Shown: positions 30,507 to 39,249 of the stretch, piece by piece
Position numbering within the stretch: position 1 is the stretch's first letter
Layout: the number at the start of each line of letters is the position of its first letter
NCBI GenBank assembly: GCA_014084085.1
Contig: NPFB01000040.1
Span: 516,662 to 580,661, forward strand
DNA from: Hondaea fermentalgiana
Lineage: Eukaryota > Sar > Bigyra > Thraustochytrida > Thraustochytriidae
Length of the DNA stretch: 64,000 nt
Direction: 5' to 3'
Made by a program: the position numbers and the translations under genes
The notes under the pieces: generated by a model
What the model was told of the DNA's origin: nothing
Database searches by the model: none
What the model saw: the letters and a program-made list of their open reading frames with translations, nothing else

Positions 30507-32714
30507 ATGAACAATGAGATGATGATGACCACCCGGGGAGCAGGCAGCGCGAGAAGCGACGCGAGCACTCGCAGCTCCGACAGCATGCCCTTCGCGAGGC
30601 AAAGACCGCGCGGCGGAGATGACATGGACCATACCGACGACGAAGAAGCGATCGACCTTGCTGCCGCCATCGAGCTCTCGCGGAAAACGAAAGACTGGAC
30701 AGATCTCACCCACGACCGCGTCGCAACCTTTCTCCTGGCACAAGGACTCGTACATGATACTGCCGAAGCCTCCCAACGTATCGAAGAATGGGAAATACGT
30801 GGACTTCTTGCCCCTGACTTTTCAATTAAAGTCGCCTCCGGGGAACATGAAGCCGCCACACTGACGTTAGACGAGGCGCGCTCGCAAATCGCAAGTCGTT
30901 GGCCTGGGATGCACCAGCTTGCTGCCGATGAAATCGACCCTAATACTCCCATTTGTCCTGGGGACTCCATCGCCGTCGCATGCAATGGCCAATGGATGTC
31001 CTCTTTCGCATCGCTTGTGCCCGGCGGGTCTGCCGCCGCAGCAGCACCGACAAGATTCCCGCCCTCGGCAAATGTACCAGCAGAACCAATGGTTCCTGGC
31101 AAGTCGCAAGACACGTCCTCTACGTCAATCCACGAGCTATCCTCGCTCACGGACGCCCACCCAAACTCAGCCTCAGCCTTTCACGTAGTATCATCGGAAA
31201 AATTAGGCATTACGCGCAGAATTGATTCAGAGACCGTAGAATACGGCGATCTCGTATTTTTGCAAACCGCATCGGGTTGCACGCTCCCGGTGATTTTCGT
31301 CTGCCCCGGCAGAACAGGGCCCGTCTGTCGCGGCCATCACGTCTTCATGATTCATCTCAGCGTCCAGGGCCGCATGCGAGCCTGGGTCACCTCGCCACAA
31401 TCCACGACGCGCAGCGGCGCCCTGCAGCTCGTTGACGATCCAAACGACTTCAACAGAGCACCTACGTGCTTTACCCTGCGTTCTCCGCTCGACGCAGGCG
31501 CTGCTTGCCAAAGCGGCACTGGGTCCAAGAGGGCCACTCGCACCGAAAAGCGTCCTCTTCCAGGGGCGCGTTCTCAGCGACAGCCTTCCTCGCAGCCCGG
31601 GGCTACAGTCCCGCTCCAGGTCATATCTCATAACGTCTGGCTTGAGCCAAAACTCACATCCTCGTGGCAACTTCTTTCCAAACGCGTTAGCCCTCGCAAG
31701 CGGACACGCGCGCATGCTATTCCAGACGCCCTCCAAAGAGCCATTAGTGGGGGCGAGTCAAACGTTTCGGATCTCACGCCCGATGTGATTGTCATTACCG
31801 GCGCCTTTTGCAGCACTGCAACAGGAATCTTGCGCGCGCGTCTTAAGCGCGATCTCCACATGCCCTTTGAGTCTCCAGTACTGGATCACGCAGGTATCTT
31901 TATCTCTTCACGATTCCCGATAGAGCGCACGGCACTCTTTCGATTTGATGCGTCGCAAAAGGACCGTAGCGTCTCCCGCGCTGCGATCTATGTTCGGGTC
32001 CGCAAGCAAGGCAAATGTGTCCACCTTTTCGCTGCAAATGTGCATCCAGGGACTTCTACGAGTACACTGAAGATCCGCGAATCCCAGCTTTGCGCCTTGC
32101 GCCAATGGATTCAAAATCTTCGTCTTCCCGAAGACGAGCCCGTGCTTATTACTGGCGATTTGCGAACTTGTCGAGCCTCACAGCACGACGCCTACGAGCG
32201 CATGCTCGACATCCTCGGCGCCGAAGATGCCGCTCACATCCCACCTGATCTGCTTGCAACAATACAGACGTCCTGTCAAGATATCAACGCCATGCTTGCC
32301 TCAACAAAGAGCTTTGCGGCGCGCTGGAGCTCGAGCTCGCGTACATCAAATGCCCGGGGCTCTTCTTCTGCATCCTCTTCGTCAACCGCTTCATCTGCTG
32401 CTCTTGCGCCTAGCTCCGATGCCGTCACCATGTCAACGCCGAGACGGCCAGCCACGGTCTATTCCCTCATGGAACCAGCCATTCGCAATGTTCTAACTGT
32501 CAATCCTGCGTGCAACGCCCTCACCATGCGGCTGGGCCGTGGGCCTTCGTTAGCAGACACCATCCTGATTTCGCGAAAACACGGCATCGCCCAAGATCCG
32601 GTCTTCCAGGTTCTCGCCAATGCTGCCACTGCAGTTCCCTATAGCATTACTTCGCAAGCCGAAGCCAGCGACCTGTCCACACATTATCCGGTCGCACTCT
32701 CACTTTCGCTGTGA
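30507..32714 (+). CDS. Sphingomyelinase-like (EEP-fold) protein, apparent pseudoenzyme
   Basis: The ATG at 30507 (MNNEMMMTTRG) is preferred; an in-frame ATG at 30297 would add 70 residues of unconvincing sequence. The product is ~735 aa. Residues ~60-105 resemble a SAM-type helical domain (WTDLTHDRVATFLLAQGL, EIRGLLAPDF). Residues ~370-735 follow a neutral sphingomyelinase/EEP template: VISHNVWLEP, PDVIVITGAF, GIFISSRFPIERT, YVRVRKQGKCVHLFAANVH, RESQLCALRQWI, PVLITGDLRT, YSLMEPA, STHYPVALSL. The metal-binding Glu (usually QE after the D-x-I-x strand) is Gly, the GDxN Asn is Arg and the Asp of the terminal SDH is Thr, so hydrolysis is unlikely. The ORF is intact and has normal codon use, so this looks like a retained non-catalytic fold, perhaps lipid-binding. 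Confidence 0.72.
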   Translation: MNNEMMMTTRGAGSARSDASTRSSDSMPFARQRPRGGDDMDHTDDEEAIDLAAAIELSRKTKDWTDLTHDRVATFLLAQGLVHDTAEASQRIEEWEIRGLLAPDFSIKVASGEHEAATLTLDEARSQIASRWPGMHQLAADEIDPNTPICPGDSIAVACNGQWMSSFASLVPGGSAAAAAPTRFPPSANVPAEPMVPGKSQDTSSTSIHELSSLTDAHPNSASAFHVVSSEKLGITRRIDSETVEYGDLVFLQTASGCTLPVIFVCPGRTGPVCRGHHVFMIHLSVQGRMRAWVTSPQSTTRSGALQLVDDPNDFNRAPTCFTLRSPLDAGAACQSGTGSKRATRTEKRPLPGARSQRQPSSQPGATVPLQVISHNVWLEPKLTSSWQLLSKRVSPRKRTRAHAIPDALQRAISGGESNVSDLTPDVIVITGAFCSTATGILRARLKRDLHMPFESPVLDHAGIFISSRFPIERTALFRFDASQKDRSVSRAAIYVRVRKQGKCVHLFAANVHPGTSTSTLKIRESQLCALRQWIQNLRLPEDEPVLITGDLRTCRASQHDAYERMLDILGAEDAAHIPPDLLATIQTSCQDINAMLASTKSFAARWSSSSRTSNARGSSSASSSSTASSAALAPSSDAVTMSTPRRPATVYSLMEPAIRNVLTVNPACNALTMRLGRGPSLADTILISRKHGIAQDPVFQVLANAATAVPYSITSQAEASDLSTHYPVALSLSL

Positions 32715-32808
32715 CGGCGCGAGTGCGCAAGAAACACGGCGCATCATGCGACACCCAGTCAGCCATACAGCTTCCTGTGAGCACACTGCACTTAAATTGC
32801 AGGACATG

Positions 32809-34575
32809 TTATTCGGAGCTTTTGCTTTTCGACCCATTGCTAAAAAACGCCGTCATTCGGAGTTGTTGCTGTTTGGAGTCTTTTTCGCTCGCAGGCCCGT
32901 CAGCCTTTCGCTTTTTGGTAGATGTGCCGGTCTTTGGCTTTCGGGCCTTGGCCTTCGTTGGCTTGGCCTCGAGCTCCTCCGCCAAAATGAGGCATTTACT
33001 CGTGCTGGCGGTCATGCCCCTCTCTTGAAGCTCACCCAAAGTCATCCAAGTCACCTCGCTGCTGGCTGGCGCTGTATCCTTTGCAGACGCCCCCTCGCTC
33101 ACCACTTGCACCTCGTCCTGACTTATATCGTCCACGATTTTCACCTCATCCTCTCTATCCACGCTGGTGTTTTCGTTGCTCGTCTTGCAGGTTGCGCAGC
33201 GATCACTTGGAAGCGAAATCTTCTCAATCAAAAGACGATGTTGCAGATGCGAAAAGGTGTGTTCATGAAGACCTCGGTCCTCTCGGGTCGCCTCGGTAAT
33301 GCAAGAGCGGCAAGGCGCAATGGTTTCGTCCAAGGCTTTTAGCGCATCGTTCACGAGACTACGACGCTTGGGCATTGTGGGTGAAGTCGTGGCACTTCGT
33401 GCCATGAGAAACTCCCACTGCCCTGCAAGGAGTCCGGTCGAGGGACGCCTACACACCAAAAACTCGTCAGCACCTTTGCCATCTGGACGTTGTGAAGAGC
33501 GCTTCACAAGACCCACGGCATACGTTTGCACAGGCAATACCTTGGCCTTGGCCTTGAGAGGATATTCATGGACTTGCGTTGGGTCCAGGGCATATGCGCG
33601 ACAGCAAGAACGAACGGGGCAGGCTTCACACGCTGCGCCACGCGGCTTGCAAATTGTCGCGCCAAGTTCCATGAGAGCCTGATTAAAATCACCAGGGCGC
33701 TTCGGATCAACGAGTGAGGCTGCCAAAGACCAGCAGCCTTTGATCAGAGACGGCGCTTTGGCCTCTGCTCCGACAGCAAAGAGGCGCGCAAAGACGCGAA
33801 TCACATTTCCATCCACAAGTGGGACGGCTCGCCCAAAGGCGATTGAAGCAATTGCTCCAGCGGTGTAGGCGCCAATTCCTTGCACTTTGAGCAAATCTGC
33901 GACCTCCGAAGGCAACTTGCCGTCAAACTCTTCCGTTACCCTTTGCGCGCCTGCATGTAGGTTTCGTGCCCGTCGATAATAACCGAGACCAGCCCAACTA
34001 GCATTGACTTCGTCCGGAGAGGCCTCGGCCAAAGCCTGAGGCGTCGGAAATCGCTTCATCCACTTTGTAAAGTAGTCAATAACCGTTTCCACGCGTGTCT
34101 GCTGCAGCATAATCTCTGACACCCAAGTTTCGTACGGGTCGACCCTGCGAGGTGTCTCTCGCGCATCCTCGGGGACTTCTGCGAGGCTTTTGCCGAGGTA
34201 GTCGCCGGCGCGGTCACCGCGCCAGGGCAAAAGTCGACGATTTTCGTCAAACCACGTCAACAAGTCAATGCGAAGCTTGTCGACAGCATCATCATGCTGC
34301 GAATCTGCTTGCTTTTCAGGTTTCACTGACTTGCTCTGCGCCGTTGCCTTGCCTCGCGTGCTCTTATCCTCGTCGCTGCTGCTGCTACTGATGGTTAGAC
34401 GCTCAGGTCGAAGCAAGTCCTCAATGTCTGGCACCTGGTCTTCCTTGTGCTCCTTCTTGGCCGTACGAGTAGCTGTCTTGGCTTTGCTGGCGGTAGCGGG
34501 CTTCTTCTCAGTCTGAGTCTTGCGCGCGCGCGTGGCTGTGCCACGCGCAGTCGCAGTCGCCTTGGCTCGGACCAT
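32809..34575 (-). CDS. MUTYH: Adenine DNA glycosylase (MutY/MUTYH)
   Basis: The ATG at 34575 (MVRAKATATARG) is the first in frame; the open frame beyond has only TTG. The product is 588 aa. A Lys/Ala/Thr-rich basic leader may give nuclear or mitochondrial entry. Core motifs: LLPWRG, the catalytic Glu in WVSEIMLQQT (~154), helix-hairpin-helix VQGIGAYTAGAIASIAFG, the catalytic Asp in VPLVDGNV (~255) and the 4Fe-4S cluster cysteines CKPRGAACEACPVRSCC. A ~20-residue insert splits PWR from DPYETW. The C-terminal NUDIX-like domain that reads 8-oxoG follows. The tail ends with QLRMTAFF, a perfect PCNA-interacting PIP box. Removes adenine mispaired with 8-oxoguanine in base excision repair, coupled to replication through PCNA. 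Confidence 0.93.
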   Translation of the reverse strand: MVRAKATATARGTATRARKTQTEKKPATASKAKTATRTAKKEHKEDQVPDIEDLLRPERLTISSSSSDEDKSTRGKATAQSKSVKPEKQADSQHDDAVDKLRIDLLTWFDENRRLLPWRGDRAGDYLGKSLAEVPEDARETPRRVDPYETWVSEIMLQQTRVETVIDYFTKWMKRFPTPQALAEASPDEVNASWAGLGYYRRARNLHAGAQRVTEEFDGKLPSEVADLLKVQGIGAYTAGAIASIAFGRAVPLVDGNVIRVFARLFAVGAEAKAPSLIKGCWSLAASLVDPKRPGDFNQALMELGATICKPRGAACEACPVRSCCRAYALDPTQVHEYPLKAKAKVLPVQTYAVGLVKRSSQRPDGKGADEFLVCRRPSTGLLAGQWEFLMARSATTSPTMPKRRSLVNDALKALDETIAPCRSCITEATREDRGLHEHTFSHLQHRLLIEKISLPSDRCATCKTSNENTSVDREDEVKIVDDISQDEVQVVSEGASAKDTAPASSEVTWMTLGELQERGMTASTSKCLILAEELEAKPTKAKARKPKTGTSTKKRKADGPASEKDSKQQQLRMTAFFSNGSKSKSSE

Positions 34576-34923
34576 GACCAGAAAAGAAAGCTGAGTTTTC
34601 AAATTGATTGCCAAGGTCAACGTTTGATTAAGGGGTGGCTATCGCAGCAGTCGGAAGGTCGAGCTCGTCAAATGAGTCGTTGTGGATAGACAGACGATCG
34701 CTGGCAGACTTGCAATCTCTAATGACGAGTCAAGGGGACTTTTAATGTGGTGGGCGCGTATCTGGAGTCGTGCGACATCTGACCCATGGACATCTAGTTC
34801 AACACATTTTCAGGCTATCATTTCATCAACCCATGCAAGAAACGCAGTGCGTCATGGGTCAAACGCAAGAATGTTTGAACTAGGTTGGTTGGCAATAAAA
34901 AAAAAGATGGAAACTGTTGATCA
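34576..34923. other. Intergenic region between MUTYH and PGK
   Basis: 348 bp; 3' end of PGK and promoter of MUTYH. A short A-rich run near 34899 may belong to the PGK 3' processing region on the minus strand. Nothing else is seen. Confidence 0.4.
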
Positions 34924-36267
34924 TTACTTGTTGGAGAGAGCCGAGATGCCCGGAAGATCCTTGCCCTCGACGAGCTCAACGCTGGCGCCGCCACCAGTGC
35001 TGACATGGCTGACCTTGTCCTCAGCGCCATACTTTTTCACACAAGTGGCCGTGTCGCCGCCGCCAATGATGGAGATGGCACCGTTGGACGTCGAGTCGAC
35101 GACAGCCTGCAAAACAGTCTTGGTGGCGCCAGCGAACTTGTCGAACTCAAAGACGCCCATGGGGCCGTTCCAGAGAATGAGCTTGGCGCGCATCACGGCA
35201 TCAGCGGCTTGCTTGGCGCTCTCCTCGCCAACGTCGAGACCGAGCCAGCCCTCAGGTACGCCCTCCTTGTCGGTGACGAGCTTGGCCTCGGCGTCCTTGT
35301 CAAACTTGTCAGCAGCCACGAAGTCCACGGGCAGGTGAATCTTGACGCCCTTCTCCTCGGCCTTCTTCATGATCTCCGGTACGAGCTTTGCGCCAGCCTC
35401 ATCGTAGATGGAAGCGCCAATGGCAGTGCCGTCCAGAACACTTTTAAAGGTAAAAGCCATACCGCCGGCAATGACCATCTCGTCAACCTTGTCGAGGAGG
35501 TTGTTAATGAGCTGGATCTTGTCGGCAACCTTGGCGCCGCCAAGGATGGTCAAAAAGGGCCGCGGTGGGTCCTCCATGGCGCGGCCAAAGTAATCGAGCT
35601 CCTTCTTGAGCAGGAAACCCGACACGCGGTCCTCGAGGTCAACTCCGACCATGCTCGAGTGCGCGCGATGGGCAGTGCCAAAGGCGTCGTTCACGTAGAC
35701 GTCACCAAGGCTCGAGAGCGAAGCGCGAAAGGACTTGACTGCTTCCGGATCAGCCTTGACCTTTTCGCCGTTGATCTCGCCCTTGCCTTCTTCCTCAAGG
35801 TGAAAGCGAAGATTCTCCATGAGGATCACCTTGCCGTCGCTGATCTCGGCGCAGGCCTTTTCCACCTCGGGGCCGACGCAGTCGGGCAAAAAGGTGCCCT
35901 CCTTGCCGAGAAGAGTCCACAGATGCTTGGCCACGGGCTCGAGGGAGAACTTGGCCTGAGGGGTGCCCTTGGGCCGCCCAAGGTGCGACATGAGCACCAC
36001 GCCACGTGCGCCGCGCTCCAGCACATTCTGGATCGTCGGGAGTGCTTCGCGCATGCGCTGATCGTTGGTGATCTTGCCGCCCTCCCCAAACGGCACGTTG
36101 AAGTCCACGCGGATGAGTACCCGCTTGTCCTTGACGTCCACGTCCTCGACGCTCTTCTTGCTCATAAGGCCGCTTCCCGCCGCCGCACTGCTCATGGCGC
36201 GCGTCGCCATGGCCACCTGCGTCGCGCCGCCGCGCGCCGCCGCCGCGGTCCGCAGCATCGTCAGCAT
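34924..36267 (-). CDS. PGK: Phosphoglycerate kinase with mitochondrial-type presequence
   Basis: ATG at 36267, 447 aa. The first ~34 residues ([20 protein letters not shown]...) are Arg/Ala/Thr/Ser-rich without acids, a mitochondrial targeting pattern; the mature enzyme starts near [20 protein letters not shown]. All PGK landmarks are present: [30 protein letters not shown], the hinge region, GPMGVFEF and the nucleotide loop [13 protein letters not shown], then [16 protein letters not shown]. Catalyses 1,3-bisphosphoglycerate + ADP to 3-phosphoglycerate + ATP. A mitochondrial lower half of glycolysis is known from stramenopiles, and this leader fits that. A plastid-type leader would normally show a signal peptide and ASAFAP motif, which I do not see. 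Confidence 0.95.
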   Translation of the reverse strand: MLTMLRTAAAARGGATQVAMATRAMSSAAAGSGLMSKKSVEDVDVKDKRVLIRVDFNVPFGEGGKITNDQRMREALPTIQNVLERGARGVVLMSHLGRPKGTPQAKFSLEPVAKHLWTLLGKEGTFLPDCVGPEVEKACAEISDGKVILMENLRFHLEEEGKGEINGEKVKADPEAVKSFRASLSSLGDVYVNDAFGTAHRAHSSMVGVDLEDRVSGFLLKKELDYFGRAMEDPPRPFLTILGGAKVADKIQLINNLLDKVDEMVIAGGMAFTFKSVLDGTAIGASIYDEAGAKLVPEIMKKAEEKGVKIHLPVDFVAADKFDKDAEAKLVTDKEGVPEGWLGLDVGEESAKQAADAVMRAKLILWNGPMGVFEFDKFAGATKTVLQAVVDSTSNGAISIIGGGDTATCVKKYGAEDKVSHVSTGGGASVELVEGKDLPGISALSNK

Positions 36268-37304
36268 CCTCTCCGTCTTCTCCTCGCCCGGCTTTCCGTT
36301 CCCGCTGCCGCCGCCGCTGTCCGCGCTCGCGCTCGCGCTCGCTGCCAGCTCGCGGATTGGGTTTTGTCGGGGCCCGGCCGCGCAGCCCGCTCGATCAGAT
36401 CAGATGCAGAGCTGGGACGCGCCCAAACCTGGATATCTGGATATCACCTTCTCCAATTCGAGTTCCGCGACGTATGGCCGTCCGCCGCCCGGCCATATCG
36501 AGCAAGCGCGTGGCGCTAGCTGCCGCCATGCGCGCGCGGCCAGCTCGCTCGCCGCGCCTCGCCCCTCCCGACCTCGCGCGGCCGGCGCGGCGAGCCGCGG
36601 CGGCTCGCCGCGCGCGAGCGCGAGCTGCTGCCGCTGCGTCTCGGACGGGAAAGAAGGCGGGAAGGGGCGAGGGCGGGCGACAAATCTTCGCCCGTTTGTG
36701 GCCCCGGCGGCGCGGTGACGCACACTGAGATATGTCGGTGGACCGAGGACACGCCGACGCGGCGAGGAGCGGTGGCGGCAGGAAAAGGGGCGCAGAGAGG
36801 GCAAGGCCGAGGCCGGCAAGGGTACTGGCTATCGTGAGCCGGGCAGAGAGAAGAAGGCATTGCGAGAAAGGTCAAGGCAGACACTGCGGAGTATTTTACA
36901 TCTGACAACGTGGGATAATGAAGCTGCTGGCAAGGTAGAAACGAAGGGATGGAGGAGGAGGGGTTCCAATAACATGGAAAATGACCCAGAGCTCATGGCT
37001 ATGACCAGTGGCATATGCATGAGTAGAATGAGTCGGCAAGCATCATCTTTTCACATTGTTGCTTCCCTAGCAGCCGCCGCTGCCGAGTCATCCAAAACCT
37101 TTTTTTACAGTACCAGTAATTATTAATCTACCACGCGCTCGCTCTCGCTCACACGTGGCTATGGCAGTGGCTATGGCAGTGGCTGTGGCAGACTTCGTGC
37201 AAGCAAATGTGAACATACCAAGAGCCTTTTTTTCTTACGGATTCGGCACCCAGAAATTATCAGCAGCAGACTCCTACTCTACCACATCTGTTCCATAACT
37301 TAGC

Positions 37305-37312
37305 CTCTTATC
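37305..37312. repeat. Left target-site duplication CTCTTATC
   Basis: Eight bases directly before the element, repeated exactly at 37805-37812 after it. Confidence 0.8.
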
Positions 37313-37417
37313 CGAGGGGCGTTTTGAAAAGGCATATCTATAACGAGGAGGGGGGTCCGCCACTCCAAATCGGCGCCATCGACACTTTTTTGCGATTTTT
37401 TTTTCCAAGATTCTATT

Positions 37418-37517
37418 NNNNNNNNNNNNNNNNNNNNNNNNNNNNNNNNNNNNNNNNNNNNNNNNNNNNNNNNNNNNNNNNNNNNNNNNNNNNNNNNNNN
37501 NNNNNNNNNNNNNNNNN
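37418..37517. other. Assembly gap (100 N) inside the transposon
   Basis: 100 undetermined bases next to a CTG-rich segment; the true length may differ, so the element could be larger than it appears. Confidence 0.99.
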
Positions 37518-37534
37518 GCTTGGGCTTCCTAATC

Positions 37535-37620
37535 AGCTGTTATACTGCTGCGTGCTGCTGCTGCCTCCTGTTGCCTGCTGCTGCCTGCTGCGTGCTGCTG
37601 CTGCTGTTGCTGCTGCTGCA
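37535..37620. repeat. CTG-rich imperfect microsatellite
   Basis: Irregular CTG/CTGC/TTG units inside the transposon, right of the gap. Confidence 0.8.
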
Positions 37621-37804
37621 AATACTAATGGGTTTGTTTTCGTGGTGATTGTCAGCCGAGCGCAGTGGCCGCGGTGTGCGAAACCCAATCTATATTAAGA
37701 GTCTCTTAGGAGTATACACTAAGTAGACTGCCGGCCGGCTCAAATCGGCAAAAAAAAATGTTTTACATCCTCGTGTTCGAAATGTTTTTTCAAAACGCCC
37801 CTCG

Positions 37805-37812
37805 CTCTTATC
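37805..37812. repeat. Right target-site duplication CTCTTATC
   Basis: Exact match to 37305-37312, bordering the inverted-repeat element. Confidence 0.8.
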
Positions 37813-38034
37813 TGTCAGGTCTGTCAGGTGCCTGCTAGCCACAGCCATCAACTACTCGCAGCCTCGTCGCATCCACGCACTTCTGCTCGCGAGGCGCCCT
37901 CGCCCCGCAGGGTATCCTCCGAGTGAGGTCTCTGGTGATCACGGTCACTGGGACGCAACCGTCGACAAAACCGCAACGCTCGATCACATTTCTCGCGCCG
38001 CGACAACGACAGCGGCGAGCGCTGCGACGAAGCA

Positions 38035-38931
38035 ATGGCCTCGCAGGAATCGCGCGGACGCGGACAGACGCTCGCTGCAGGCCAGGTGCGGTTGGGCGGC
38101 GCCTGGAAGGCGCAACAGGAGCGAGAGCGGGCTCTTCACGATGCTGCAGCGCTCCTGAGGCAGGAGCTCGAGGCCCTGCGCGGCGTACTGCGCCAAGAGT
38201 CCGCACGGGCAGACGCACTCCGTGCGCGCGCGGCACATCTTGAAACGCAGCGTGAAAGTGAGCGTCAGCGCGCAGCAGCACTACAGGCGCAATTGTCACC
38301 TCTGCAGGAGGCCATGGCAAACGCCCAGAGAGAACTGCAGTTCTTGCGAGCGAACAATAGCGAAAAGACGAACGAGATCGACCAGCTCCGGAGCGCGATG
38401 CTCGACGCTGAAAGGCGGGCTGCGGCCGCCGAGGATGCCGCAGCAGACTCTCGTCGGAAAGAAGTTACAGCCGTTGAAGAGTGTCAGGAAATGCAGCGCC
38501 AATACGATGCAGCAGAAGAACGAGCCGAGCGCGCCGACCGCAAGGCCACTGCTGCTTCGCAGCGCGCATCGCTCATGAGCAAAACCAAAGAACAAAAGGA
38601 ACGTCATCTCGAAGTCATGGCCAAGGAGCGCGATCGTGCACAGGACGAGCTCGAGCAGACAAAGCGAGCTCTTGCTAAAGCGCAAGCCAGACAAACGTCG
38701 CGCGCGACGATGCGCACTCGCGGCGAGAATGCAGATCCGAACCCAGCAGTCGTCGCCAAGTTGTCTCAAGATGAAGAGCGTCGCCTTGCTCGCTTCGATG
38801 CCTCGAATAGGCTCAAGGAGCAACTTGCACAAGAAAAGGCGTTGCGTCAGCTCGCGGAGCAGGAAGCCACTAAGCTGCGCCGAGACAATCAAGCACTCCG
38901 CGTGCGTTTCAGGAACCAATCTGCACGCTAG
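38035..38931 (+). CDS. Coiled-coil protein, 298 aa
   Basis: ATG at 38035, intronless. Almost the whole protein (residues ~28-290) is a charged heptad-type helix rich in Arg, Glu, Ala and Gln (RQELEALRGVLRQESARADA, EQLAQEKALRQLAEQEAT), with a break near residues 222-245 (ARQTSRATMRTRGENADPNP). No enzymatic or zinc motif. The family is not recognised; it could be a centrosomal, basal-body or cytoskeletal coiled coil. The next gene, 319 bp away, converges on it. Confidence 0.82.
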   Translation: MASQESRGRGQTLAAGQVRLGGAWKAQQERERALHDAAALLRQELEALRGVLRQESARADALRARAAHLETQRESERQRAAALQAQLSPLQEAMANAQRELQFLRANNSEKTNEIDQLRSAMLDAERRAAAAEDAAADSRRKEVTAVEECQEMQRQYDAAEERAERADRKATAASQRASLMSKTKEQKERHLEVMAKERDRAQDELEQTKRALAKAQARQTSRATMRTRGENADPNPAVVAKLSQDEERRLARFDASNRLKEQLAQEKALRQLAEQEATKLRRDNQALRVRFRNQSAR

Positions 38932-39070
38932 ATTGCTTTTTTAGCTAGCTTGCTTAGCTAGCTTGCTTGGCTAGCTTGCTTGCTTGCTTGCTTGTCCTAC
39001 GACCAACCTGTAAATGATATGTGTTCTTTATTCGTCACCACCTATTTTGTGATCTGTACTGCGCATGGAT

Positions 39071-39114
<44 letters not shown>

Positions 39115-39249
39115 GTCTGTCTCGGACGTACGTATGTGTGAATTCTCTTCACTTCTCCTTCATTTTCTTGCATTTTTATAAAGGTCGTAGGCTCGTACAT
39201 CTTTCGAGTTTATACAAACTGTTTTCGTTTTTATTCGAATTTCAAGAAG
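38932..39249. other. Convergent 3' intergenic region
   Basis: Holds a GCTAGCTTGCTT-type repeat (38940-38993) and a (TC)n run (39072-39117). No gene. Confidence 0.5.
39072..39117. repeat. (TC)n microsatellite
   Basis: About 20 CT dinucleotides passing into CTGT units. Confidence 0.95.

Larger units (their letters stand above)
37313..37804. mobile_element. Non-autonomous inverted-repeat DNA transposon (MITE-like) with 8-bp TSD
   Basis: The left end CGAGGGGCGTTTTGAAAA (37313-37330) is the exact reverse complement of the right end (37787-37804), and the similarity runs imperfectly for ~36 bp to ACGAGG. The element is flanked by a perfect 8-bp direct repeat CTCTTATC. An 8-bp duplication is typical of hAT-type transposons, although the terminal sequence is not a classic hAT CAGGG end. 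The interior (nominally ~490 bp) includes a 100-N gap, a CTG-rich stretch and a short palindrome shared with 58486-58522. No transposase ORF is visible, but the gap length is unknown. Confidence 0.82.
36268..38034. other. 1.8-kb intergenic region containing a small transposon and a gap
   Basis: The GC-rich part (36268-36720) is the likely PGK promoter. Beyond it, the AT-richer stretch holds a (GGCAGTGGCTAT)-type 12-mer run near 37155-37195 and the inverted-repeat element described separately. No supported gene. Confidence 0.5.

Noticed and set aside
35005..36519. 504-codon plus-strand ORF opposite PGK
   Set aside because: It is the antisense shadow of a perfectly conserved PGK; the high G/C at third positions keeps the opposite strand open.
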